From Sphingomonas sp. UBA978 (GTDB taxonomy: Bacteria > Pseudomonadota > Alphaproteobacteria > Sphingomonadales > Sphingomonadaceae): a stretch of DNA of 64,000 nt. Positions within the stretch are counted from its first letter, which is position 1. The number at the start of each line of letters is the position of its first letter. The notes under the pieces were generated by a model that saw only the letters and a list, made by a program, of their open reading frames with translations, did no database searches and was not told the DNA's origin. Where the stretch lies: positions 69,765 to 133,764 of the forward strand of contig NZ_DBBS01000016.1 of assembly GCF_002292295.1 (NCBI RefSeq). The letters run 5' to 3'. The translations under genes and the position numbers were made by a program. Positions 34,487 through 43,250 of the stretch are shown in pieces.

Positions 34487-35209
34487 TCAGCCGAGATGCT
34501 CGGCGAAGAAGGCGCCGGTACGGGCGTCCGCCTGCTCGGCAGCGGCATCGGAGCGCCGATCGCCGAACTCCGTCGCGAAGCCGTGATCCTCGCCCGGATA
34601 GTCGTACAGCGTCACCTTGGGGTGATCGTCCAGCCCGGCGTGCATCGCCGCCTGTGCTGCCTTGTCGACGAAATGGTCCTCCTCCGGCACGTGGAGCAGC
34701 ACCGGCCTGGCGATGGCATGTGCCTCGCGCAGCAGGCCGTCGATGCCCACGCCGTAATAGCCGACCGAGGCATCGACGTCGGTCCGCGCCGCGGTCATGA
34801 AGGCGAGGCGCCCGCCGAGGCAATAGCCGACGACGCCGACCTTGCTGACGAGGCCGGTGCCGGCGAGCGCGTCGTTGAGTAGGCCGCGCGCGGTGCGGAT
34901 CGTCGCTTCGATATCGCGGATGCCGGCATCCTGGTTGAACTTGCCCATCAGCCCGAGCGCCTGCTGCATCTCGTCGGGCACGTCGGGATCGAGCTGGATA
35001 CCCGGAGCGATCGGCCAGAACAGGTCGGGAGCAAGCGCGAGATATCCTGCCGCTGCCAGCGAATCGCACTTGCTGCGGATTCCGGCGTTCACCCCGAATA
35101 TCTCCTGGATGACGACGATCGCTGCTTTGGGAGTGCCGGCCGGTTCGGCAACATAGGCGTCGAACGTGCCGTTGCCGTCGAGTGTCTCGATCTGGATGGT
35201 CTTGGTCAT
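34487..35209 (-). CDS. Dienelactone hydrolase family protein
   Basis: This is an alpha/beta-hydrolase of the dienelactone hydrolase family, 240 aa. The nucleophile is Cys130 in VGYCLGGRLAF, the acid is the Asp of PEEDHFVD, and the His is in YPGEDHGFA, giving the expected Cys-Asp-His triad. The substrate is unknown; general esterase activity is likely. A second member of the family is at 40982. Confidence 0.92.
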   Translation of the reverse strand: MTKTIQIETLDGNGTFDAYVAEPAGTPKAAIVVIQEIFGVNAGIRSKCDSLAAAGYLALAPDLFWPIAPGIQLDPDVPDEMQQALGLMGKFNQDAGIRDIEATIRTARGLLNDALAGTGLVSKVGVVGYCLGGRLAFMTAARTDVDASVGYYGVGIDGLLREAHAIARPVLLHVPEEDHFVDKAAQAAMHAGLDDHPKVTLYDYPGEDHGFATEFGDRRSDAAAEQADARTGAFFAEHLG

Positions 35210-35283
35210 GGGGGGTCCTCTCGCGCGTCGGGGCGTGCTGGGCTATGCAATGCGCCACAGGGCTGCTCAAGGGGCGATGCGCA

Positions 35284-35517
35284 ATGAAGGTGACGGTGGA
35301 TATCGATCTGACCCCGGAGGAGGCACGCCGCGCGATGGGCCTGCCCGACCTCACGCCGTTGCACGAACGCTATATCGCATCCCTGCTCGAAACGATGAAC
35401 GGACAGGTTCGCCCGGAACTGCTCGAGAACATGATGAAGAGCTGGACGCCCATGAGCGAGGCCGGTTTCGCGATGTGGCGGCAGATGTTCGAACAGGCGA
35501 CGAAGACCGGCAATTGA
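35284..35517 (+). CDS. Small DUF6489-like protein
   Basis: This 77-aa protein begins MKVTVDIDLTPEEARRAMGLPDLTPLHERY and ends in a helix rich in Met/Trp (SWTPMSEAGFAMWRQMFEQA). I recall this as the DUF6489 family of sphingomonads and relatives, of unknown function; the C-terminal half is reminiscent of phasin-like small proteins. Its stop overlaps the mnmE ATG (TGATG), so the two are coupled. The ATG at 35284 is chosen because conserved residues begin there. Confidence 0.75.
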   Translation: MKVTVDIDLTPEEARRAMGLPDLTPLHERYIASLLETMNGQVRPELLENMMKSWTPMSEAGFAMWRQMFEQATKTGN

Positions 35518-36791
35518 TGGACACGATCTTCGCGTTGTCGAGCGGCGCGGCGCCGGCGGGGATCGGGGTGATCCGGGTAAGCGGCCCGCAAGCGTTCGCC
35601 GCCGTGACGCGGATTGCCGGATTGCTGCCGCCGGTCCGCAGCGCGCGGGTGCGGGCCTTGCGCGACGATCGGGGCAATCTGCTCGATCGCGCGCTGGTGC
35701 TGGTCTTTCCCGGTCCGGCGACGGCGACCGGCGAGGATCTGGCCGAACTGCATTGCCATGGCGGGCGCGCAGTGATCGCTTCGGTGCTCGCGACGCTGGC
35801 GGCGCAGCCCGGCCTGCGACCCGCCGTCGCCGGTGAGTTCACCCGGCGCGCGCTGGCGAACGGGCGCATCGATCTGGCCGAGGCATCAGGCCTTGCCGAC
35901 CTGCTGTCGGCGGATACCGAACGGCAGCGGATCGCGGCGCTGGCCGCGGCCGAAGGGATCGTCAGCCAGCGAGTGCGCGACTGGCTCGATCAGTTGGCGA
36001 TGCTCGCCGCGTTGATCGAAGCGCAGCTCGACTTCGCGGATGAGGACGATGTCGCCGGTGACGATGCGGCGCTCGCGTCCATCCGTGTGGGCAAGGCGGC
36101 GCTGGCCGCGGAATTGCGCGCGGTGCTCGCCAATCCATCGGTCGAGCGGCTGCGTGACGGCGTGCATGTCGTTCTCGCCGGCCCGCCGAACAGCGGCAAG
36201 TCGACGCTGGTCAATCTGCTCAGCCAGCGCGAGCTGGCAATCGTGTCGCCGATCGCGGGGACGACACGCGACCGGATCGAGGCGACGGTGACGCGGGCGG
36301 GGCTGGTCTACGTCCTTACCGACACCGCCGGACTGACCGAGAGCGACGATCCGGTCGAGCGGATCGGCGTGACGCGGGCCGAGGCATCGGTCGCACGGGC
36401 GGACCTGTTGCTGTGGCTCGGGGACGCGCAGCCACCGCGACCCGATGCGGTCTGGGTACGCGCGCGGGCGGATCAGCCGGACCGTCAAGCCGTGCCGGAC
36501 GCGGAGGTGAGCGTGTCGCAGAACGACTTGGCCAGCATCGAGGCGCTGTGGAATATCATCGCCGATCGCGCGGAACGGCTGTTGCCGCGGGGCGACGCGA
36601 TCACCTTTCGCGAGAGCGAGCGGGACGCATGCCGGCACGCCCTTTCGGCCCTGGAGGAGGACGAGGGCGATCCGCTCATCATCGGTGAGCAATTGCGTCT
36701 CGCCACCCGCGCGCTGGGGCAGATCCTTGGGATCGATGCGACGGAGGCGATGCTGGACAATCTGTTCGGCCGCTTCTGTATCGGCAAATGA
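35517..36791 (+). CDS. mnmE: tRNA modification GTPase MnmE
   Basis: MnmE works with MnmG to modify the wobble uridine of several tRNAs. Starting at the ATG at 35517 gives 424 aa. The N-terminal domain begins DTIFALSSGAAPAGIGVIRVSGP. The G domain has GPPNSGKSTLVNLL for G1, GTTRD for G2 and DTAGL for G3. The C-terminal helical domain ends in FCIGK, supplying the catalytic Cys. A parS site begins right after its stop. Confidence 0.97.
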   Translation: MDTIFALSSGAAPAGIGVIRVSGPQAFAAVTRIAGLLPPVRSARVRALRDDRGNLLDRALVLVFPGPATATGEDLAELHCHGGRAVIASVLATLAAQPGLRPAVAGEFTRRALANGRIDLAEASGLADLLSADTERQRIAALAAAEGIVSQRVRDWLDQLAMLAALIEAQLDFADEDDVAGDDAALASIRVGKAALAAELRAVLANPSVERLRDGVHVVLAGPPNSGKSTLVNLLSQRELAIVSPIAGTTRDRIEATVTRAGLVYVLTDTAGLTESDDPVERIGVTRAEASVARADLLLWLGDAQPPRPDAVWVRARADQPDRQAVPDAEVSVSQNDLASIEALWNIIADRAERLLPRGDAITFRESERDACRHALSALEEDEGDPLIIGEQLRLATRALGQILGIDATEAMLDNLFGRFCIGK

Positions 36792-36807
36792 TGTTCCACG
36801 TGGAACA
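36792..36807. promoter_or_regulatory. parS centromere site 1
   Basis: TGTTCCACGTGGAACA is a perfect 16-bp palindrome of the ParB-binding type, placed one base after the mnmE stop and 38 bases before mnmG. parA and parB lie 2.5 kb downstream. Confidence 0.93.
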
Positions 36808-36845
36808 GTTTTGACCTGACCGCACCACTCGCTTAGGCGCAGATC

Positions 36846-38681
36846 ATGTATGACGTGATCGTCGTCGGCGGTGGCCATGCCGGCACCGAAGCCGCCGCAG
36901 CCGCCGCGAGGCGTGGAGCCAATACCCTGCTCATCAGCCACGACCGCCGCTATATCGGCGCGATGTCGTGTAATCCCGCGATCGGCGGGCTGGGGAAGGG
37001 GCATATCGTCCGCGAGGTCGACGCCTTCGATGGCCTCATCGGCCGGGCCGCCGATGCCGCGGCGATCCACTATCGCATGCTCAACCGCAGCAAGGGCGCG
37101 GCGGTTCACGGCCCGCGCGTGCAGGCGGACCGGCGGCTTTATGCCGGTGCGGTCCAGCGGATGCTTGCGGCCCAGCCGTGCCTGACGATCGGCGAGGGGG
37201 ATGTCGATGCGCTGGTGCTGACCGGCGATCGCGCAACCGGCGTCGTGCTGGCGGACGGAAGCCATATCCACGGCCGTACCATTGTCCTCGCCACCGGCAC
37301 GTTCCTGGGCGGCCGGATGTTCCGTGGCGACGAACGGCACGAGGGCGGGCGAATTGGCGAACGGCCGGCACGCAAGCTCGCCGAACAGCTCCGCGCCTTG
37401 GCGCTGCCGCTGGAACGGCTCAAGACCGGCACGCCGCCACGGCTTGACGGCCGCACGATCGACTGGGGTCGACTGGAGGAACAGCATTCCGATCCCGAGC
37501 CCTGGACGATGTCGCCGATGGCCGGGCGGCGGCTGTTGCCGCAGGTCGCCTGTGCGATCACCCGCACCAATGCGGCGACCCATGATGCCATCCGCGGTGG
37601 CCTCGATCGGTCGCCTTTGTTCGGGGGCGCGATCGAGGGGCAGGGGCCACGCTATTGTCCGTCCATCGAAGACAAAGTCCATCGCTTCGGCGACCGCGAT
37701 GGCCATCAGGTCTTCCTCGAACCCGAGGGGCTGGACGATGCGACCGTCTATCCGAACGGACTATCCACCTCTCTGCCGACCGACGTCCAGGCGGCGATGA
37801 TCCGCAGTATCGCCGGGCTCGAACGCGCCGCGATCACCATGCCCGGCTATGCGGTCGAATATGACTATCTCGATCCGCGGGCGCTGGACGCGCGACTGGC
37901 GCTGGCCGCGATCCCCGGTGTCTATTGCGCGGGCCAGCTCAATGGCACGACCGGCTATGAGGAGGCAGCCGGACAGGGGCTGATCGCCGGGCTGAACGCG
38001 GCCGCCGAGGCGTGCGATCTCGAACCCTGCGTACTCGATCGCGCGTCGAGCTATACCGGGGTGATGATCGACGATCTGGTGCTTCAGGGCGTGACCGAAC
38101 CGTATCGCATGCTCACCGCGCGTGCTGAGTTTCGGCTGTCGCTGCGCGCCGACAATGCCGAAACCCGGTTGGGCGAGACGGCGGCGCGGTTGGGCTGCCT
38201 CGGTGGCGAGCGGCTGGCGCACCAGCATCGTCGCGCCGGGGAACGATCGCATGTGCGCCAGCTGTTGGCAGCGGAGCGTACGGCTTTGGACCTTGCCCGG
38301 CTGGGCGTGCAGGTGGCGCAGGATGGCAGCCGGCGTACGCTGTACGACTGGCTGCGGATGCCATCGGTGATGCTCGAGGTCGTGGCGCTGGACGTGTTCA
38401 CCGTAGCGGGCGACGCGGTGCTGACTGAAATTGTCGAGGATGCGCGTTATGCGCCCTATCTCGAGCGGCAGGCGGAAGAGGTGGCGCGGATGCGGCGGGA
38501 GGAGGCTGTCCCGCTCCCCGACGGGCTGGACTATGCCGCGATACCGGGTCTGTCGAACGAGATGATCGATCGACTGACCGTGGCACAGCCGGGGTCGCTG
38601 GGGGCGGCTTCGCGGGTGCGCGGGGTCACGCCGGCAGCGCTGTCTGCCATCTATCTCTATGCACAGCGGCGGGCGGCATGA
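36846..38681 (+). CDS. mnmG: tRNA wobble-uridine modification enzyme MnmG
   Basis: MnmG (GidA) is the FAD enzyme partner of MnmE. The product is 611 aa. The N terminus VIVVGGGHAGTEAAAAAARRG is the FAD fold, MSCNPAIGGLGKGHIVREVDA follows, and the GTTGYEEAAGQGLIAG segment and C-terminal helical domain complete the family order. It overlaps rsmG by 4 bases. Neighbours mnmE, rsmG, parA and parB give the classic origin-proximal order. Confidence 0.98.
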   Translation: MYDVIVVGGGHAGTEAAAAAARRGANTLLISHDRRYIGAMSCNPAIGGLGKGHIVREVDAFDGLIGRAADAAAIHYRMLNRSKGAAVHGPRVQADRRLYAGAVQRMLAAQPCLTIGEGDVDALVLTGDRATGVVLADGSHIHGRTIVLATGTFLGGRMFRGDERHEGGRIGERPARKLAEQLRALALPLERLKTGTPPRLDGRTIDWGRLEEQHSDPEPWTMSPMAGRRLLPQVACAITRTNAATHDAIRGGLDRSPLFGGAIEGQGPRYCPSIEDKVHRFGDRDGHQVFLEPEGLDDATVYPNGLSTSLPTDVQAAMIRSIAGLERAAITMPGYAVEYDYLDPRALDARLALAAIPGVYCAGQLNGTTGYEEAAGQGLIAGLNAAAEACDLEPCVLDRASSYTGVMIDDLVLQGVTEPYRMLTARAEFRLSLRADNAETRLGETAARLGCLGGERLAHQHRRAGERSHVRQLLAAERTALDLARLGVQVAQDGSRRTLYDWLRMPSVMLEVVALDVFTVAGDAVLTEIVEDARYAPYLERQAEEVARMRREEAVPLPDGLDYAAIPGLSNEMIDRLTVAQPGSLGAASRVRGVTPAALSAIYLYAQRRAA

Positions 38682-39295
38682 CCGAGGACGAAGCCAGGGC
38701 AAAGATCGCCGACCGGTTCGGCGACCGGAAGACGGAGCGGGTGGCGGCATTCCTCGACCTCGTCCGCGAAGAGAATGCACGGCAGAACCTGATCGCGCCC
38801 TCCACGATCCCGATGATCTGGGCACGGCACAGCCTGGACTCGGCACAGCTATTGTTTCACGTGGAACAATCGATCGGCGCATGGCTGGACATCGGCACGG
38901 GCGGCGGCTTCCCCGGCATCATCGTTGCGCTCCTGCGCGACGGGCCGGTCACGATGGTCGAACCGCGGAAGAAGCGCGCCGACTTCCTGCAGGATTGCGT
39001 CGACCGGCTGGGCATTTCCAATGCGGTCGTCCTCGCCAGCAAGGTCGAAGCGGTATCAGGGCGTTTCGCGGTTATTTCGGCGCGTGCGGTCGCATCCGTC
39101 GAAAAGCTTTTGCAAGCGGCAGGGCATTGCGCCACACCGGACACGCGGTGGATATTGCCTCGGGGGCGGATCGAGCCGGACCAGCTCGACATTCTCCGAC
39201 GTGACCGAACCCGATTGTTCCACGTGAAACATTCCGTGACCGATCCGGATTCTTCGATCCTGATCGTCGAGCGCAGCAGGGGACCTGCACGATGA
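38678..39295 (+). CDS. rsmG: 16S rRNA 7-methylguanosine methyltransferase RsmG
   Basis: RsmG (GidB) methylates N7 of G527 in 16S rRNA. The product is 205 aa. The SAM-binding loop is WLDIGTGGGFPGIIVALL, and NLIAPSTIPMIWARHSLDSAQLL is a conserved N-terminal segment. Two parS sites fall within its coding sequence, translated as LFHVEQ and LFHVKH, so these codons are under a second selective constraint. It overlaps mnmG and parA by 4 bases each. Confidence 0.96.
   Translation: MTEDEARAKIADRFGDRKTERVAAFLDLVREENARQNLIAPSTIPMIWARHSLDSAQLLFHVEQSIGAWLDIGTGGGFPGIIVALLRDGPVTMVEPRKKRADFLQDCVDRLGISNAVVLASKVEAVSGRFAVISARAVASVEKLLQAAGHCATPDTRWILPRGRIEPDQLDILRRDRTRLFHVKHSVTDPDSSILIVERSRGPAR
38853..38868. 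promoter_or_regulatory. parS centromere site 2, inside rsmG
   Basis: TGTTTCACGTGGAACA is a near-palindromic 16-mer with one half of the TTTCAC type and one of the GGAACA type. It is read within rsmG as part of LLFHVEQS. Confidence 0.9.
39216..39231. promoter_or_regulatory. parS centromere site 3, inside rsmG
   Basis: TGTTCCACGTGAAACA lies 61 bases before the parA start, within the rsmG 3' end (RLFHVKHS). It mirrors site 2 with the half-sites exchanged. Confidence 0.9.
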
Positions 39296-40074
39296 CGACT
39301 ATTGCGGTGGCCAATCAGAAGGGCGGCGTCGGCAAGACGACCAGCGCGATCAATCTCGCCACGGCGCTGTCGGCCACCGGCAAGAGCGTGCTGCTGATCG
39401 ATCTCGATCCACAGGGTAACGCCTCGACCGGCCTTGGCGTCGGCCACGCACAGCGCGGTCGGTCGAGCTATCACGTCCTCGTCGGCGAGGCGGAGATCGC
39501 GGATGCGGTCATCACCACCCGCGTTCCCCGGCTCGATCTGGTCCCCGCGACGCAGGACCTGTCGGGTGCGGAGATCGAACTGGTCGAGTTCGATCACCGC
39601 ACCCACCGGCTCGACCGGGCGCTGGCACAGGTGAAGGGGCGGTGGGACATCATCCTGATCGACTGCCCGCCGTCGCTCGGTCTGCTGACGATCAACGCCA
39701 TGGTCGCGGCGGACAAATTGCTCGTGCCGCTGCAGTGTGAATTCTTCGCGCTGGAGGGGCTCTCGCAATTGCTGACCACGGTCGAGCGGATCCGCGAACG
39801 GTTCAATCCCGGCCTCGCCATCCTCGGCGTTGCGCTCACCATGTACGATCGCCGCAACCGGCTGACCGAACAGGTGTCGGCCGACGTGCGCGCGGTGCTG
39901 GGGCGGGTCGTGTTCGACACGGTGATCCCGCGCAACGTGCGACTGTCCGAAGCGCCGAGCCACGGGCTGCCGGCCCTGATCTACGATCACCGCTGCTCCG
40001 GCTCGCAAGCCTATATCGATCTCGCGCGCGAGCTGATCGCGCGCCTGCCGCAGACGACGGCGGTGGCGGCGTGA
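39292..40074 (+). CDS. parA: Chromosome partitioning ATPase ParA
   Basis: ParA forms an ATP-dependent DNA-bound gradient that moves ParB-parS complexes. The product is 260 aa. The deviant Walker A motif is NQKGGVGKTTSAINLATAL (residues 8-26). LLIDLDPQGNASTGLG and the IILIDCPPSLGLLTINAM switch region follow, with CEFFALEGLSQL typical of chromosomal ParA. It overlaps rsmG by ATGA and parB by GTGA. Confidence 0.98.
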   Translation: MTTIAVANQKGGVGKTTSAINLATALSATGKSVLLIDLDPQGNASTGLGVGHAQRGRSSYHVLVGEAEIADAVITTRVPRLDLVPATQDLSGAEIELVEFDHRTHRLDRALAQVKGRWDIILIDCPPSLGLLTINAMVAADKLLVPLQCEFFALEGLSQLLTTVERIRERFNPGLAILGVALTMYDRRNRLTEQVSADVRAVLGRVVFDTVIPRNVRLSEAPSHGLPALIYDHRCSGSQAYIDLARELIARLPQTTAVAA

Positions 40075-40982
40075 GCGATGCGACGAAGCGGGCCGGCCGG
40101 CCGGGCGGGCTCGGTCGCGGGCTGAGCGCGCTGCTCGGCGAGATGGCGAGCGAAGCCCCCGTCGCACCGGGCACGAAGGGCAGCGTCCCGACCGGCGTGC
40201 GGATGCTGCCGGTCAGCGCGCTGTCGCCGCATCCCGACCAGCCGCGCCGGCATTTCGACGATGCCCTGCTCGACGAGCTGGCGGCATCGATCGCGTCGCG
40301 CGGGCTGATCCAGCCGATCGTCGTTCGCCCGCACGGCCACGACTATCAGATCGTCGCCGGCGAACGCCGCTGGCGCGCGGCGCAACGCGCACGATTGCAC
40401 GAGGTGCCGGTCGTCGTCCGCGACTTCGACGATGCGCAGACGCTCGAGATCGCGCTGATCGAGAACATCCAGCGTCAGGACCTCAACGCGATCGAAGAGG
40501 CGCAGGCCTATCAACGGCTTGCCGGCGATTACGGCCATACGCAGGAGGCGCTGGCCAAGATCGTCCACAAATCGCGGAGCCATGTCGCCAACCTGTTGCG
40601 ATTGCTGGAACTTCCGGCGGCGGTGCAGGATCGGGTGACCGACGGATCGCTGTCGATGGGGCATGCCCGCGCGCTGCTCGGCGCCCGCGACGTCGAGACG
40701 CTGGCGGAGCAGGTGGTCGCGCGCGGCCTGTCGGTGCGCGAAACCGAAAAGCTCGCCAAGGGTGCCAAACCCGAACGGGCAGGGGGCGGTGGCAGCCGCC
40801 ACCCCGCACCCGCCGCGGCGCCGGATGCCGATATCGCCGCGCTCGAACGGCAATTGTCCGATCTGCTCGGCCTGCACGTCCGTGTGGCGCATAGCGAGAA
40901 GGGCGGCACGTTGACGCTGACCTATGCGACGCTCGACCAGCTCGACATGGTCTGCCAGCGCCTGACCGGCGATACGATCTGA
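40071..40982 (+). CDS. parB: Chromosome partitioning CTPase ParB
   Basis: ParB binds parS and spreads as a CTP-dependent DNA clamp. The product is 303 aa, starting GTG at 40071. The N-terminal LGRGLSALLGE motif stimulates ParA, and the HPDQPRR and GERRWRAAQRA boxes belong to the CTP pocket. ALIENIQRQDLNAIEEAQAYQ and the helix-turn-helix around KSRSHVANLLRLLELP bind DNA. The C-terminal dimer domain starts near 250. A Gly/Ala/Pro-rich linker precedes it. Confidence 0.98.
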   Translation: MSDATKRAGRPGGLGRGLSALLGEMASEAPVAPGTKGSVPTGVRMLPVSALSPHPDQPRRHFDDALLDELAASIASRGLIQPIVVRPHGHDYQIVAGERRWRAAQRARLHEVPVVVRDFDDAQTLEIALIENIQRQDLNAIEEAQAYQRLAGDYGHTQEALAKIVHKSRSHVANLLRLLELPAAVQDRVTDGSLSMGHARALLGARDVETLAEQVVARGLSVRETEKLAKGAKPERAGGGGSRHPAPAAAPDADIAALERQLSDLLGLHVRVAHSEKGGTLTLTYATLDQLDMVCQRLTGDTI

Positions 40983-41728
40983 TGATCCTGCGATCGGACG
41001 AACATGACGACCTGCCCGCGGGTGACGGCGTCATGCGGGTACATTGGTTCCGCCCGGCGGACGCGGGCCGCTATCCGGGGCTGGTGCTCTATTCGGAGAT
41101 CTATCAGGTCACCGCGCCGATCCGGCGACTGGCGGCCTGGTTCGCGGGCCATGGCCATATCGTCGCGGTGCCGGAGGTCTATCACGATTATGAGGCGCCG
41201 GGGACGGTGCTGGCCTATGATGCTGCAGGCACCGATCGCGGCAATGCGCTGAAGTTCGCCAAGCCGGTGGCGGCGTTCGATGCCGATGCCACGCGCACGC
41301 TGGATGCGCTGGCGGCCCATCCGGCGTGCAACGGCCGGCTGGGGACGGTCGGCGTCTGCCTCGGCGGGCATCTCGCCTATCGGGCGGCGCTCGATCCGCG
41401 CGTCGCGGCGGCCGCGCTCTTCTATCCGACCGATATCCACTCCGGCACGTTGGGCGAGGGGCAGTCGGACGACAGCCTCGCCCGCATGGCCGAATTGCAG
41501 GCGGAAACCCTGTTCGTCTTCGGGCGGCAGGACCCGCATGTGCCCTTCGCCGGCCGCGAGGCGATCCGCGCGCGGCTGGAGGCGGTCGGCGCGACCTATC
41601 AATGGCATGAGGTCAATGCGCAGCATGCGTTCCTGCGCGACGAGGGGCCGCGTTACGACCCGGCGTTGTTCGCCGAGGCGACGGGCTGGGCGCTGTCGCT
41701 GTTCGCGCGGGTGTTGACGCCGCGCTGA
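40982..41728 (+). CDS. Dienelactone hydrolase family protein
   Basis: This is a second alpha/beta-hydrolase of the dienelactone hydrolase family, 248 aa. The nucleophile is the Cys of VGVCLGGHLAY, the acid is in FGRQDPHVPF, and the His is in NAQHAFLRDEG. It differs clearly from the member at 34487. The ATG overlaps the parB stop as TGATG, so it is probably translated with parB; no role in segregation is known. Confidence 0.92.
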   Translation: MILRSDEHDDLPAGDGVMRVHWFRPADAGRYPGLVLYSEIYQVTAPIRRLAAWFAGHGHIVAVPEVYHDYEAPGTVLAYDAAGTDRGNALKFAKPVAAFDADATRTLDALAAHPACNGRLGTVGVCLGGHLAYRAALDPRVAAAALFYPTDIHSGTLGEGQSDDSLARMAELQAETLFVFGRQDPHVPFAGREAIRARLEAVGATYQWHEVNAQHAFLRDEGPRYDPALFAEATGWALSLFARVLTPR

Positions 41729-41730
41729 TC

Positions 41731-42750
41731 TCAGCCGCGGCGCTCGACGCCGCGGGTCAGCTCGGTCAGCGCATGGTCGGCCAGCACGCTGCCGGCATTG
41801 CCGCTGGCCATCACCGCGCGCTCGGCATGGCGGACGCGGGTGAGGGCGGTCGACAACATCGCCGGATTCCAGCGGCGCAGCGCCTGCGCCATGCTCTGCT
41901 CCTCGCGGAAGAAGATGCGGTGGCGCTTGAAGACCGTGTCCTGCGTCGCGCCTGCGTCGATCTCCGCCTTCATCTCGGCGAGCGTCATCAGCTTGCGGGC
42001 CAGCAGCCGCAACCAGGGGATGGGGGAGGTGCCGGCCTCGCCCAATTTTGCAAGTTCGGCGCCGAGCATTGCGGTGTGGCCGGTGACGACCGCATCGACG
42101 ACCTGACTCATCTCCGCCTCGCCCAGATCGGCACCGATCGCGTCGAGCGCGGCATCGTCCAGATCGTGCGGCCGGTCCGGTGCGGCGTCGAGGAACAGCG
42201 CGAGCTTCTCGACCTCGCGTGCCAGCACCGCGCGATCGCCGCCACAGGAGACCGCCAGCCGCGCCGCGACGCTACCGCCGGGGCGCAGGCCGTGGTCGCG
42301 TGCCATCCCGGCCGCCAGCCGCTCCAGATCGGCGGCACTGGGCTCATAGGCGGCAAAGGCCATCGCCCGGCGCGAATCGATCGCCAGCTTGACGATCTTT
42401 GCGGTCGATTTGACCGTGGGGGCGAGCGCAACCACCGGGTTGCCGGCGTGTTCGGCCGCCAGCAGCGCGGTGAACGCCTCCAGACATTCCTCGCCAGCGG
42501 CGGCGACGCGGATATGCCGCGCGCCGCCGAACAGCGACAGGGAGGCCGCCTCGTCGGACAGGCGCGCCGGATCGGAGCGCAAGACCGCGCCGTCGAGGTC
42601 GACGCGTTCCGCCTCCGGCCCCATCGCCCTGGCGAGGATGCCGGCCAGTTCGGCGGTCGCGGACCCGTCGGGACCGTGGAGCAGATAGAGGCGGATGTCG
42701 GGGGAGGGGCGTTCGAGCGCGGACCGTATGTCGCGCGCATTCGCCTTCAC
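41731..42750 (-). CDS. holA: DNA polymerase III delta subunit
   Basis: HolA opens the beta clamp in the clamp loader. The product is 339 aa, starting GTG at 42750 in a GTGA overlap with lptE. The layout fits the family: RLYLLHGPDGSATAELAGIL at the N terminus, a central AAA-like part, and the C-terminal collar with IPWLRLLARKLMTLAEMKAEID and FFREEQSMAQALRRWN. It is convergent with the parB operon. Confidence 0.95.
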   Translation of the reverse strand: MKANARDIRSALERPSPDIRLYLLHGPDGSATAELAGILARAMGPEAERVDLDGAVLRSDPARLSDEAASLSLFGGARHIRVAAAGEECLEAFTALLAAEHAGNPVVALAPTVKSTAKIVKLAIDSRRAMAFAAYEPSAADLERLAAGMARDHGLRPGGSVAARLAVSCGGDRAVLAREVEKLALFLDAAPDRPHDLDDAALDAIGADLGEAEMSQVVDAVVTGHTAMLGAELAKLGEAGTSPIPWLRLLARKLMTLAEMKAEIDAGATQDTVFKRHRIFFREEQSMAQALRRWNPAMLSTALTRVRHAERAVMASGNAGSVLADHALTELTRGVERRG

Positions 42751-43250
42751 CGCGGGGCCTCGGGGGTGCCGCGGCGCTGCGCATAGAGAGCGAGGCGGGC
42801 GACGATCTGGTCGGCGACGATCCCCGCGAGCCGCTCCAGCGCGGTATTCTCCGCCGCGATCGTCGCATATTCCGACTGGACGACGTCGATCCCGGCGTCC
42901 GACCCGGCGGTCGCATCGATCAGCACGCTGCCGTCGGTCAGGTTCACCAGCTGATAGCGCGCGCGCAGCGTGCGGCGTTCGCGGGTGACGCTGTCGTCGC
43001 GGCGGACGCCGAAGCCGGCGATCCGGTCGTCGAGCCGCACGTCGAGCCGGTATTGCGGCGTGCCGCTCGCCGCCAGCCGGTCGCGGAGCGCGTTGCTCAT
43101 CAGCCAGCCCGACTTGCCGTCGATCGGCGCGACCTCGACATTGGCGAGCGTGGCGGCGACCGCCCCGCCGGCGCCGCCGCCGTAGAGCGGCTTGAGGCCG
43201 CAGCCGGCGAGCGCCAGCGCGAGCGGGGCGAGGAGCAGCAGCCGCCTCAT
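42747..43250 (-). CDS. lptE: LPS-assembly lipoprotein LptE
   Basis: LptE plugs the LptD barrel and helps insert lipopolysaccharide in the outer membrane. The product is 167 aa. The lipoprotein signal MRRLLLLAPLALALAGCGLKPLYGG has the lipobox LAGC at about residues 14-17. The mature part carries a YRLDVRLDDRIAGFG segment. It lies between leuS and holA with 4-base overlaps to both, the usual alphaproteobacterial order. Confidence 0.92.
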   Translation of the reverse strand: MRRLLLLAPLALALAGCGLKPLYGGGAGGAVAATLANVEVAPIDGKSGWLMSNALRDRLAASGTPQYRLDVRLDDRIAGFGVRRDDSVTRERRTLRARYQLVNLTDGSVLIDATAGSDAGIDVVQSEYATIAAENTALERLAGIVADQIVARLALYAQRRGTPEAPR

